A DNA stretch of 35,609 nucleotides from SIG714 sp964638675. GTDB taxonomy: Bacteria; Bacillota; Clostridia; Oscillospirales; CAG-272. Position 1 is the first letter of the stretch. Every line of letters begins with the position of its first letter. This document shows positions 1 through 8,166 of the stretch, piece by piece. The stretch is from positions 1-35,609 of the forward strand of contig CAZXAU010000021.1 in assembly GCA_964638675.1 (NCBI GenBank), in the 5' to 3' direction. The notes below the pieces were generated by a model, which did no database searches, was not told the DNA's origin, and saw only the letters and a list, made by a program, of their open reading frames with translations. A program made the position numbers and the translations under genes.

Positions 1-775
1 AATAATAAATAGTTATTGCAAGGTCGAATGCAGGATAATTTATAGTTATCCTGTATTTTTTATTACCAATCGTTGATTTCATTGCGTAACAATTGTGCCT
101 TACAATGACGATCGGTGCAGTCGATATACCTGAACAAGTCGCAGTAATCGCTCCGTTGACTGCTCTCGAAGCAACAGAAATTTCTACTGTTTTCCAGTTG
201 ATCTCTTCTGTTTTTATCGACTGAGATACGATACTAGAAACTGCACATCCTATCGCTACAACGATCACGATATGCCATAATTCGCTGTCATAATCGGAAT
301 GCACTACCGGATTGTTATCGTAATACGAGAATAGATTTTTGGCGGTAAGAGAAAGCAGTGGTGCTGTCAGTACACTATCTGTACCGGCGATTATAAATTT
401 TTCGATCGCGGAATTATAGTATCTGCTCTGAAGGTAGAAAAATTCGATTTCGCTATCATAGATATAGTCTCTGTAGGTGAGGGGCCGTCGATTAGACAGG
501 CGTAGCCCAAATTGATGGCAGGCGAAGAGAGAATCTTTCTCTATGCATCGTAGATATAAGAAAGCGCTGTTTTGACGTTCACTCAATTAGCGGAAGAACA
601 TCTCCTGCTGGTTCAGAATGTACCGATACATTCCGTTGCACTCGTTGTTTGCGTCCTTCATTTCCACATACAATGGTTTACTTTCTACGTCGTAGTATAC
701 CAACATGTAGCTGCTACCACATATCTGCGAAGTAGGTGAAAATCAGCTCACGGTAGTCAAAGACCATGAAACACG
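1..775 (-). pseudogene. RHS-repeat core protein, degraded 3' part
   Basis: The minus strand reads as a decayed RHS/YD-repeat core. One frame stays open from about 600 down to the window edge. It carries YRDYIYDSE, then FYLQSRYYNSAIEKFI, then KNLFSYYDNNPV, which are recognisable versions of the RHS core signature (YRGYYYDxETGxYYLxSRYYxPxxGRFxxxD ... NxFxYCxNNPV). In the same frame and further upstream, beyond a TAA near 584, comes YYDVESKPLYVEM and then YRYILNQQ, matching the usual YxYxxNxQGDV. Still further up (about 720-775) the reading changes frame. The conserved Gly and Asp residues are eroded. RHS proteins are large secreted or surface polymorphic toxins whose variable C-terminal tip lies beyond this core. 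Here only a corpse is left, and its far end lies outside the window. No other gene is seen in this stretch. Confidence 0.75.
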
Positions 776-858
776 AGAACTACATTACCAATAAAAACGA
801 CTCAATAGCGTTGTTGTTTCAAAACATGGGCGGTAACCATACAAGTAACTTCATGCGA

Positions 859-3288
859 TCAATGAGTTTGACGCTTCTTTCCGACAAAACTCAGACTGTA
901 TATCAAAACAAAAACAGCACAAGCAATCAGCCAAAGGCCCACGGATATAAAGAAAAACAATAATCCTCCGCACGCAGAAGGAATACTTGCAAAATACCTG
1001 ACTGTAGAATGAACACTAAGCAATCCCGTAAAATCTACAGGCATCAGCGCTTTCACACCAAGCAGAACGAGTATATGCGGGACAAGCGTCACAAGCAAAG
1101 TGAGCGTCAAGGTCGGTATCGGCTTTTTGGATAATTGTGAAAAACCTGCTGTGATCAGTCCAAGAAGCAAATATGCTATATACTTTACGATAATGCTGAG
1201 CAAAAGATAGACAAGTATGCTGATGTTTGCTGTAATCCCTTCATACATTTCAAGTGAAGCAAGCGGAGCTGTAACCTCGTTAAGTCCAAACGCTTTAATA
1301 AACAGAAACAGATCTGTTCCAATGAAAAGCAAAAAGAAAAAGGTGATGATCCCTACAAGAGTCAAAAGCTTTGCTTTAAGCGTTGGGTTTAGTCCTTTTT
1401 TACTCACAGAAAGAATTGGGTAAAAGCCGATTCCTTCCCTTGTTCCGGCGTATTCACAGGAGAAGAGATTATATGAAATCAGCAATACACACAAATACAG
1501 CAAAAAATCAAAGTCTTTTGAAAAGTATTGCTCCCAACCGATATTGTGAACAAACCAAACACTTTGCCCTGTATTCTTTTCCCGTTTAATGATGTAATCC
1601 CTATGATCGAGAACAGTTTGAAAAACGTCATTGCAGTATCTTGCACTTTCCGCTTCCTCGCGGATACGCCTGTATTCCTCATAGTCTATCTGACCGGAAT
1701 TATAACGCTCTAAAGCTCGTTTTTCCAAAGAAATCTGCTCTTGCAATCGCTCTTTCTCGTTAAGGATATACTGCTCGGCAGTGTCATCCAATTCTCCCGA
1801 GATCTTATCGATATATTCGTAATAGATTGCTTGATTGTATGTAAATTTGCGTTGATTCTGCTTATAGGACAGCCATACGCTTATGCCAAACAAGGCAATA
1901 AGAATCAAAGCGATCAATAAAGGCGAAAAGATCTTTTTGATTTCGTAAGAATAAAGCGAAATAGGATGCCGTCCCGTTTTGATGTCTTCAAGTTTGCTGT
2001 TTTCTTTTTTACTTATAAAATGATTGCGAAGCCTTTTGAGATATTTCGGCTTGAGCAGTTTGAAGGTTCTTCTGCTGTGACAGAATATAACTGACGTTGT
2101 AAATGCAAAAAGCCCAAGCACTACCGCCATACCGGCAAGCAGGTACAGATTATTGACTGCATCTCCGCAAAACGCAAAAGCACGGTATCGATTGAACAGA
2201 CCGTTGACCTGCAACAATGCGAACAGATTGTTGATCTTCAAAAAACTGATGCCCGGGACAGTATTCGTCAAATGAATCCACAACTGCGATCCGGCAAGCA
2301 GTAAACTTGAAAGATATGCGTACAAATAATTGCGCACAAGGATGCTGATCAGACAAATAAGCGTCGAATAACTGACAACCGTCAATACACGCACAACAAG
2401 CTGAAGGGCAGCGTAGCCGATCATTGAAAAAGAATACGGAGCATAGCGCAATGTGTCAATTGCCTGAATACTGTTCCCATATGAGGAAAAGCCGCACTGT
2501 ATTGCAATCAGACCGAAAACCGACACTGAGAAAAGAAGCGTCATACCGCCGGAAAGCAATGTTACCGTTAACAACTTGGAGCAAACGGTTTTTCGTCTTC
2601 CGTTTTTGGTTGAAGACAAAATACTGTAAAAACCGATTGACCGATCGTTTATCATCACCGCACAGGCGATTACTGTCGAACCGACAAGCAAAAACACTCC
2701 GATATAGTCGTAATTGAATAGCTGATCCCAGCCTCGTATTATTTCGTACTTTGGCTGAACATTCTTTGCCTCAAAAGTCTTGTAAACATTGATGATCTGT
2801 TGAGTGTATAGATAAATCAGGCTCTGCGACGGCATTCCGGCAAGCAGTTTTTCTTCGTTTGCGATATAGTTTTGTAAGTCTTCTCTATAGGAAGAAAACT
2901 TGTCAACATAAGTAAGTGCTTGATCAAGTAGCTTTTTTTCGACAATTAATTGTTGTGTGGAAGAATACTTTAATCCTTTTGAAGGATCTTCGGCGAACTC
3001 TATGTCCGATTTCCCCGGCTGAGCAGGTTGGATTGAAGAAAAGAATTCGTGCAATTCATACATTTTGTCAATGGTTGCTTTATATTCCAAAAAGCTGTCA
3101 GGATCGGATAGATAATCGCTGACAGCGTGCTCAAGCTCGTCCATGTTTTCCTTAGCAGATCCTGAAGAATGAATTTCAATGTTGCATACTGCGAGATTTG
3201 CGGCAAACAAGAGAGCAAGCAGAATCAAAACATACTTGCTGCCGAAGAGTTTTTTTAGTTCACTTGTCGGAATTCTTACAATACTCAT
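859..3288 (-). CDS. internally duplicated ABC-2 type permease, 809 aa
   Basis: A large polytopic membrane protein, most likely the membrane half of the ABC exporter whose ATPase is at 5469-6350. Each half has one N-terminal membrane segment (about residues 18-36 and 455-475), a roughly 150-residue polar, charged and partly helical extracytoplasmic stretch, and then a cluster of about five membrane segments. The halves are paralogous: GWDQLFNYDY ... GFYSILSSTKNGR in the first matches GWEQYFSKDF ... GFYPILSVSKKG in the second, so the gene arose by tandem duplication and fusion. Its ATG overlaps the stop of the lipoprotein gene by 4 bp (ATGA), which implies translational coupling. The substrate is unknown. 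The layout recalls the large permeases of bacteriocin-associated ABC systems such as lactococcin 972, but no family identity can be shown from sequence alone. Confidence 0.85.
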   Translation of the reverse strand: MSIVRIPTSELKKLFGSKYVLILLALLFAANLAVCNIEIHSSGSAKENMDELEHAVSDYLSDPDSFLEYKATIDKMYELHEFFSSIQPAQPGKSDIEFAEDPSKGLKYSSTQQLIVEKKLLDQALTYVDKFSSYREDLQNYIANEEKLLAGMPSQSLIYLYTQQIINVYKTFEAKNVQPKYEIIRGWDQLFNYDYIGVFLLVGSTVIACAVMINDRSIGFYSILSSTKNGRRKTVCSKLLTVTLLSGGMTLLFSVSVFGLIAIQCGFSSYGNSIQAIDTLRYAPYSFSMIGYAALQLVVRVLTVVSYSTLICLISILVRNYLYAYLSSLLLAGSQLWIHLTNTVPGISFLKINNLFALLQVNGLFNRYRAFAFCGDAVNNLYLLAGMAVVLGLFAFTTSVIFCHSRRTFKLLKPKYLKRLRNHFISKKENSKLEDIKTGRHPISLYSYEIKKIFSPLLIALILIALFGISVWLSYKQNQRKFTYNQAIYYEYIDKISGELDDTAEQYILNEKERLQEQISLEKRALERYNSGQIDYEEYRRIREEAESARYCNDVFQTVLDHRDYIIKREKNTGQSVWFVHNIGWEQYFSKDFDFLLYLCVLLISYNLFSCEYAGTREGIGFYPILSVSKKGLNPTLKAKLLTLVGIITFFFLLFIGTDLFLFIKAFGLNEVTAPLASLEMYEGITANISILVYLLLSIIVKYIAYLLLGLITAGFSQLSKKPIPTLTLTLLVTLVPHILVLLGVKALMPVDFTGLLSVHSTVRYFASIPSACGGLLFFFISVGLWLIACAVFVLIYSLSFVGKKRQTH

Positions 3289-4646
3289 TCTTCGTTTAAA
3301 AACGGCAATTCGGTAATTTCGCCTGTGAGAAGATCATACAGAACATATTTCTTATATAAACTGTCATCATATTCTTTTGTCTCCTCGTTAAAGGAATCCT
3401 CTATCTTAGCGATAAGATAGTCACCGAAAACAGCCACTGTATTTTCGTACATCTCATACCAAAATTGATTGCTGATGACCGTGCGGTTGCCACCGTCCAG
3501 ATCTACTCTGATCAGTTCGGCATTTGAGGCTTTGTGCCCCGGATATTCCAGGTCTTTATAATACCTTGATCCGCCTGTCAAATGATAATCAAACGGCTGG
3601 TAGTAAATGTACTTATCGCTTATCATCAGATTGTTTGACTTCACCGGTTCTTCAACAATGGTTATCGTTTCGCCCGTTGTCAGGTCGGTACAGCAGATTC
3701 GGTAATATGCCGCGCCTTGTGTTTCAGGAACATATTCAGAATTATCATAACCTTCCGGCATACCCGGCCACCACGCATCTTCGTTTTTGGAGTATAATAC
3801 TGCTCCGTTTTCCAATATCGGTCCGACTGTACCTGCCTTAACAAGGCTGTACATTTTGTTTCCCACAATCGTATAATAGTCGCCGCGCTCTTCTGAAATC
3901 AACTGCATATCGCTTCCATCCAGATTTGCCGTATAAAGGTTTTTGTCATGAACGATCACTATCCTGCCGTTTTCCAGGATCGTGTTGATAGTGTCAGCAC
4001 GTCCTTCAGGAATGAACGCTGTCTTTTGAGCTTTCGTTTTCGCATCGACTTCAACTACAGACATTTCATAATCCTTTGAATTGCTGGGGTTTCCGCCTTC
4101 TTTCAGCGCCGCAACCTTGAAATAGTATTTTCCTTGATACTCCCACATCCTGCTTGAGTAAGTTCCGCCGATCGGTGAAACATAGATTAAATCTCTAATC
4201 CCCGTATTCATATCATATGTATAATAACGGCATTCTCCCCCATACATCCCGATTTGTTCAGTCCAATGGATTACATTGTTTCGAATATAGTCGATGTACT
4301 TCACTTCAATGCCGAACAACTGGCAGGATGTGTCTTGGTGCAAACAGCCGGGATCTATACAAGCGGAAGATATTAAACCGGTTTTCGGGTTGTACTTTAC
4401 GATCCCATATTCTTCGCTTGGATAATATAGCATTCCGTTATACAAGTGGTAATCGTGGTTGTTTAGACCAAATAAAACCGAGTTCAAGGTATTCCCAATC
4501 TGATCATGATACCACAATTCAATAGTCTGCTCCATTCTCGAATTATCGGTCAAGCCGTCTTCATTCGGAAGGCCAATCGTACAGCCGGAAAAGCACAAGG
4601 CGATCAATAATACAATTGATACAGCAAAACGATAAATAGGTCTCAT
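3285..4646 (-). CDS. lipoprotein, probable beta-propeller (DUF5050-like), 453 aa
   Basis: The N-terminus is a lipoprotein signal: a basic start, a hydrophobic run, then FSGC with the lipidated Cys at residue 22. The mature protein should be anchored on the outer face of the membrane. The body is beta-rich and contains recurring short units such as TANLDGSDMQLI and RVDLDGGNRTVI, typical of DUF5050/TolB-like propeller blades, plus a Cys-containing segment (CIDPGCLHQDTSC, about residues 96-108). The start has a GGAGATGATGAG Shine-Dalgarno region. It is the third gene of the minus-strand cassette, between the small secreted protein and the permease, and overlaps the permease start by 4 bp. It may act as a receptor, sensor or immunity partner for the exported product. 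That role is inferred from position only. Confidence 0.8.
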   Translation of the reverse strand: MRPIYRFAVSIVLLIALCFSGCTIGLPNEDGLTDNSRMEQTIELWYHDQIGNTLNSVLFGLNNHDYHLYNGMLYYPSEEYGIVKYNPKTGLISSACIDPGCLHQDTSCQLFGIEVKYIDYIRNNVIHWTEQIGMYGGECRYYTYDMNTGIRDLIYVSPIGGTYSSRMWEYQGKYYFKVAALKEGGNPSNSKDYEMSVVEVDAKTKAQKTAFIPEGRADTINTILENGRIVIVHDKNLYTANLDGSDMQLISEERGDYYTIVGNKMYSLVKAGTVGPILENGAVLYSKNEDAWWPGMPEGYDNSEYVPETQGAAYYRICCTDLTTGETITIVEEPVKSNNLMISDKYIYYQPFDYHLTGGSRYYKDLEYPGHKASNAELIRVDLDGGNRTVISNQFWYEMYENTVAVFGDYLIAKIEDSFNEETKEYDDSLYKKYVLYDLLTGEITELPFLNEE

Positions 4647-4731
4647 TTCTCATCATCTCCTCTTTGCCCATTATGCCGCCGCAGATAATTAATCTGAAGC
4701 GGCACAGATCATTCGCATAATCAGGTATTTG

Positions 4732-5247
4732 TTACGAATCCAAAGTCCATTCTCCAATTCCTTTGTTTACCGAATAAGTGTATGTTAAATACTCTGTCCA
4801 ACTATCAATCGTGTAACTGTTTATATAATGATATACCGTAAAAGTCGCATCAAGATATTCAGCATAATCACTATCGGAAAGAGTTCCTCTATTATCCCAT
4901 GATATTGTTCCGTCATAATTACCGGAAGTGATACCGGAAAATGAAATACAACCATTTTCTTCAATTATATCACAATCATGGTTAAACGTATAAACCGACA
5001 TAGATTTGGTAAATATGCTAGGTGAATTCGTATTAATGCTTGCATAACATCCCCCCTCCCTTTTAGTACTACCGTCAGTGCTGTAAATACTAAGCAGGTA
5101 TGCCCCCTGTGTGTGAGTGATATTGGTTTGCTTATTTACATGCCTATATTCCATAGACTCCGCGAATATTGGCAATGCAAAAAGTGCAGATGATATCGCT
5201 ACTACCAAAATAGCGGAAATAATCATATTAATTTTAAATTTTTTCAT
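4732..5247 (-). CDS. small secreted protein, unknown family, 171 aa
   Basis: A signal peptide (KKFKINM, then about 20 hydrophobic residues ending PIFAES) precedes a roughly 140-residue mature domain rich in Ser, Thr, Tyr and Asn. It has two Cys-containing stretches, and its final third is rich in aromatic and beta-forming residues, ending GEWTLDS. The frame stays open upstream to 5349, but AAGGAGACAACGAAA lies directly before the ATG at 5245-5247, and the signal peptide begins exactly there, so that start is chosen. It lies between the ATPase gene (5469) and the lipoprotein gene (4646) and is probably the substrate or an accessory of the ABC system. Size and setting resemble a secreted bacteriocin-like or signalling protein, but no known bacteriocin motif is visible. 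It shares only its general secreted-protein architecture with the protein at 8552-9064. Confidence 0.75.
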   Translation of the reverse strand: MKKFKINMIISAILVVAISSALFALPIFAESMEYRHVNKQTNITHTQGAYLLSIYSTDGSTKREGGCYASINTNSPSIFTKSMSVYTFNHDCDIIEENGCISFSGITSGNYDGTISWDNRGTLSDSDYAEYLDATFTVYHYINSYTIDSWTEYLTYTYSVNKGIGEWTLDS

Positions 5248-5468
5248 TTTCGTTGTCTCCTTTTTGTTATTGAATTTTGTTTTTTGAAGCAATTCCCTTA
5301 ACATGTAGTTGCATTCTATACAACAATCATACACATCCCCCCATTCCATTATTGCTTTGATCTCTTTGATTTACTAATAAATACTGTTTTCGCTATTACG
5401 AATAATGCTGAACAAGTTGTTTTTTCTAAACTCTAAAAACTAATGCTTTTTTCATACGCGAAATACAA

Positions 5469-6350
5469 TTAACTGCATGCCACTTCGTCAAAAACGTAAA
5501 GGTAATAGTCCTCGAGGGTCGGGCTGACGAGGCAGGCAACGGAGGTCGGGGCAGCATTCGCTGCATCGGTAATGATGCGCAGAGAAACACCTTTATCGTC
5601 TTTGAGGATGTTCGTCACACGGAAGCGTTCTTGGAACGATCGGACTTCCTCTTCCTTGGCGGGGACGCTCCAGACCTGCCCTTCAATTTTGCAAAGCAGT
5701 TCGGCAGGCGGGGCGTTGTCAACAATCACGCCCTTTTTGAGCATGATCACGTTGCGGGCGATATACTCGACATCCGAAACGACATGCGTGGCGATGATGA
5801 CGATCTTGTTGAAAGCGATGTGCGAGATATAGTTCCGGATCGCGATGCGCTGCTTTGGATCAAGTCCAGCGGTCGGCTCGTCAAGGATAAGGACCGAGGG
5901 ATCGCCAAGAACCGCTTGTGCAAGCGCCAGGCGCTGCTTCATACCGCCGGAGAAACTGGAAATGCGATGGTTTGCCACATCGGAAAGCTCGACTGCTTCA
6001 AGAATTTCGGGAATGCTCTTTTGGGCATTCTCCTTTTTCATGCCTTTCAACGCCGCTATATACCAAAGGAACTTTTCGGCGGTAAAGTTTCCGTACATGC
6101 CTGGGTACTGCGGCATAAAGCCGATCTTTTCTCTGAAGCGCACGCCCATTTTTAAAATATCCTCACCATCGTAGGTGATTTTGCCTGAATCCGCTTTCAG
6201 GTTATCGGTCAAAATGTTCATTAAGGTTGATTTTCCCGAGCCGTTCGGTCCGAGCAGGGCGTATATGCCAGGCTCCAGTTCCGCCGAAAATTCGATCAAC
6301 GCTTTCGTTTTACCGTAGGATTTTGAAATCTTGTCAAAGGTGAGTTTCAT
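5469..6350 (-). CDS. ABC transporter ATP-binding protein, 293 aa
   Basis: The cytoplasmic nucleotide-binding subunit of an exporter-type ABC system (CcmA/NatA-like). It contains every hallmark in order: Walker A GPNGSGKST (34-42), Q-loop Gln at about 81, signature SFSGGMKQR (132-140), Walker B VLILDEP (153-159), D-loop GLDP, and H-loop His at about 189. The roughly 90-residue tail after the ATPase core is usual for this group. The start has an AGGAAGG site, 18 nt below the stop of a 42-codon ORF, so the two are probably co-transcribed. The next gene on this strand (secreted protein, 5247) follows after 221 bp that contain no obvious terminator. Base composition is noticeably more GC-rich than the flanking genes, which suggests that the ATPase has a different history from the rest of the cassette. 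Confidence 0.92.
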   Translation of the reverse strand: MKLTFDKISKSYGKTKALIEFSAELEPGIYALLGPNGSGKSTLMNILTDNLKADSGKITYDGEDILKMGVRFREKIGFMPQYPGMYGNFTAEKFLWYIAALKGMKKENAQKSIPEILEAVELSDVANHRISSFSGGMKQRLALAQAVLGDPSVLILDEPTAGLDPKQRIAIRNYISHIAFNKIVIIATHVVSDVEYIARNVIMLKKGVIVDNAPPAELLCKIEGQVWSVPAKEEEVRSFQERFRVTNILKDDKGVSLRIITDAANAAPTSVACLVSPTLEDYYLYVFDEVACS

Positions 6351-6368
6351 GCCGTTTTCCTTCCTCTC

Positions 6369-6497
6369 TTAAAGAATCGGATCCTTGCAAAGAATACATC
6401 CGTGCCAGCAGTAAGAAGTAATGCATAGAAGCACCAGCAGGATCAGCGCATATTTTGTAAAAATACAGCTTGCGCAATTCACTTTGCAGATACGCAT
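6369..6497 (-). CDS. 42-aa Cys-rich single-pass membrane peptide
   Basis: A short ORF starting MRICKVNCASC, followed by a hydrophobic stretch (about residues 16-30) and ending WHGCILCKDPIL. Six Cys residues sit in three clusters: C4/C8/C11 before the membrane segment, C25 and C30 in it, and C34/C37 as a CxxC-type pair after it, giving seven in total. A good ribosome site (TGGAGG, six bases before the ATG) and an 18-nt gap to the downstream ABC ATPase support real translation. It could be a leader-type peptide, an unusual signalling or antimicrobial peptide handled by the ABC system, or a metal-binding accessory. No family is recognised. It is too short for ordinary gene callers. Confidence 0.5.
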   Translation of the reverse strand: MRICKVNCASCIFTKYALILLVLLCITSYCWHGCILCKDPIL

Positions 6498-6531
6498 AAG
6501 TGCCTCCATTTATGATGCATACCAGTCTTTA

Positions 6532-6958
6532 TTATGTGTAGATCAGCGTGACCAACGAGATTTTTGTCGTACTTCCTTGAATTGTTCCATCATAGCGGTA
6601 ATCAAACAACTGCTTAGCAGTCTCGTTGCTTTTTTCCTCTCCGAGCCAGCGCGCAATCTAAAGGAGCGCTTCGCCGTCAACCTTTTGATTGTAAGAAATC
6701 AGTTCAAAATCTGTGTTTCCGTTTGTGAACAGCAAGCCGGTTTCATTCTCGCAACGATGGAGCACACTTCGCTGCCAAACACGTTTTTGGCAAAAAATAT
6801 GTGTTTTTGCCGTAGAATAACGCTTTGTTTTCATAACCCGATTGTCCGATATACAAACATAATTTGTTGTTTTCGTTGAGATACATTGCTTCGCACTCGC
6901 CCTATCACAGTACGGTCATACCTTCAATTTGCTGATAGAAACAGTTCTCGGCTTTCAT
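6532..6958 (-). pseudogene. unidentified small gene, inactivated
   Basis: A well-formed start (GGGAG, then ATGAAAGCC at 6958) opens a protein-like reading MKAENCFYQQIEGMTVL that meets TGA and TAG side by side (6902-6907). It resumes as CEAMYLNENNKLCLYIG and shifts frame near 6765. It continues as NGNTDFELISYNQK, meets a further TAG at 6658-6660, and ends with KQLFDYRYDGTI and a TAA at 6532. The ancestral product was about 140 residues. The residues between the lesions look like real protein, not random translation, but no family is recognised. It follows the AMP-binding pseudogene on the same strand and may have belonged to the same lost pathway. Confidence 0.5.
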
Positions 6959-7019
6959 TGTGTTCTCTCCCAAATGAAGAAAACTAACCTTCTTGAACAT
7001 TGCTTTACTAAAGAATTTT

Positions 7020-7550
7020 AATGAAACCAGCTATTCGCCGACTATTGTTGAGGAATGCGACAAAGGTTTTACTATGTACAAACAATCATTTTCTCCGACA
7101 CCCGTGTAATCAATAATCGCATCGGCATTGGTACTGATTGAAAAATGGGATTATGATTCCTTTGGATTTCCCGGTTGTACCGTAACTATATATTACAATT
7201 GCTTCATCATTAGAATAATTTTCAAGATATTTCGCAGCTACTTCATAAGGCAATAGATTTACTGTTTGGTCAGAGACCGTATACAGAACAAATCGAATAC
7301 CGCTGTTATCAATGGATTGACGTGCATTATCAAATATTTTTTGCTCCAAAAAGCAGGTTGTCACACTTGCCTCATTCATCATTTGAAGAGCAGTTTCAAA
7401 TGCGATCTACCAATCAATAAGAACAGTACATTCGCCTTTATTCCATATATCAATAAGTATGCTAATGTACTCAACCGAATTTTGACCAATCAATGCTACC
7501 CAGCTTATATACAAGTCATCTTCTATAGAATTTTATTTTAATCAACTTAA
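7020..7550 (-). pseudogene. AMP-binding (adenylation / acyl-CoA ligase) enzyme fragment
   Basis: The minus strand reads VALIGQNSVEYISILID, typical of the start of an ANL-superfamily adenylating enzyme. It then meets a TAG near 7410, continues for about 75 codons, and reaches IVIYSYGTTGKSKGI, an unmistakable copy of the phosphate-binding A3 motif (YTSGTTGxPKG). Immediately after it the frame shifts and the protein continues as HFSISTNADAI ... KPLSHSSTIVGE, where the next codon is TAG (7031-7033), followed by LVSL. The fragment covers only about 170 of the usual 500 residues: both the beginning and the whole C-terminal half are missing. This is a dead remnant of a CoA-ligase or NRPS-like adenylation gene. 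Confidence 0.75.
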
Positions 7551-7663
7551 ACAATAACTTTCTTATATGGAAATATCTACCTATTGAATCCATAAATTTC
7601 ATTTCATATTTGGATAATAACACACAATTTCTGTTTTGTCAATATGTATTTTTCAAATACCTA

Positions 7664-7692
7664 TTGAAAAAAGTTGTTTTTTGTGATATTAT
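7664..7692 (+). promoter_or_regulatory. sigma-A promoter P1 upstream of the padR operon
   Basis: TTGAAA at 7664-7669 and TATTAT at 7687-7692 are separated by 17 bp. The unit begins with AAATACCTATTGA and repeats, with small changes, 76 bp downstream at the second promoter. The two arms ATACC (7657-7661) and GATAT (7685-7689) bracket the promoter and form an imperfect dyad, a likely PadR operator. Confidence 0.6.
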
Positions 7693-7739
7693 ATAGACAA
7701 ATCTAGATTACAAACGAAAATGAGTTTTAAAAATACCCA

Positions 7740-7768
7740 TTGAGAAACTTGTTTTTGTGGTATATTGT
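7740..7768 (+). promoter_or_regulatory. sigma-A promoter P2 of padR, with PadR-type dyad
   Basis: TTGAGA (7740-7745) and TATTGT (7763-7768) with a 17-bp spacer. ATACC (7733-7737) and GGTAT (7759-7763) form an exact inverted pair enclosing the -35 and spacer. The element is a near copy of the one at 7657-7692. Transcription should begin at about 7775, almost at the ribosome site AGAGG, leaving a very short leader. PadR proteins usually bind ATAC/GTAT dyads at their own promoters, so autorepression is a natural reading. Confidence 0.6.
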
Positions 7769-7785
7769 AAAAAAAGAGGTTATAA

Positions 7786-8166
7786 GTGGAATGGAAGAAT
7801 GATACGGATTGGAAGGCAACGATTGACGAAAATCTTCGTATGGGATTTATAGAACTTTTGATATTACATATGCTTACCCAGCGAGATATGTACGGATACG
7901 AAATCAAAAAGGCGCTTGCAGAGCGTACCAACAATGCTTTTCAATTCGGTGAGAGCTCGCTGTATATCCCGCTTCTTCGTATGGCTTCAAGAGGATTGGT
8001 GTCTTCTCGTAAAGAAATTGCGGTGGGTAAACGGTTTCGCACATATTACCATATTGAGGAATTAGGTCAAAAGTACCTTGCATACGGAAAAGAGCAATGT
8101 GAAGTTTTATTTTCAGGCATTACTAATCTATTCAACTGGAAGGACAATGATCATGAGGGAGCGTAA
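7786..8166 (+). CDS. PadR-family transcriptional regulator
   Basis: A 126-residue winged-helix repressor. The core reads GFIELLILHMLTQRDMYGYEI (residues 20-40), the standard PadR recognition-helix region, followed by SLYIPLLRMASRGLV and a basic wing with the typical RTYYHIEELG turn. The start is GTG at 7786 with AGAGG seven bases before it; no in-frame ATG is near. The gene overlaps the following HAAS-domain gene by 14 bp, the usual PadR-HAAS pair. It is likely to bind the two ATACC...GGTAT promoter units just upstream, and may also govern the divergent minus-strand ABC cassette. The inducer is unknown; PadR regulators commonly respond to drugs, phenolics or envelope stress. Confidence 0.9.
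   Translation: MEWKNDTDWKATIDENLRMGFIELLILHMLTQRDMYGYEIKKALAERTNNAFQFGESSLYIPLLRMASRGLVSSRKEIAVGKRFRTYYHIEELGQKYLAYGKEQCEVLFSGITNLFNWKDNDHEGA

Noticed and set aside
5631..6155. 174-codon plus-strand ORF
   Set aside because: It is the antisense shadow of the ABC ATPase gene.
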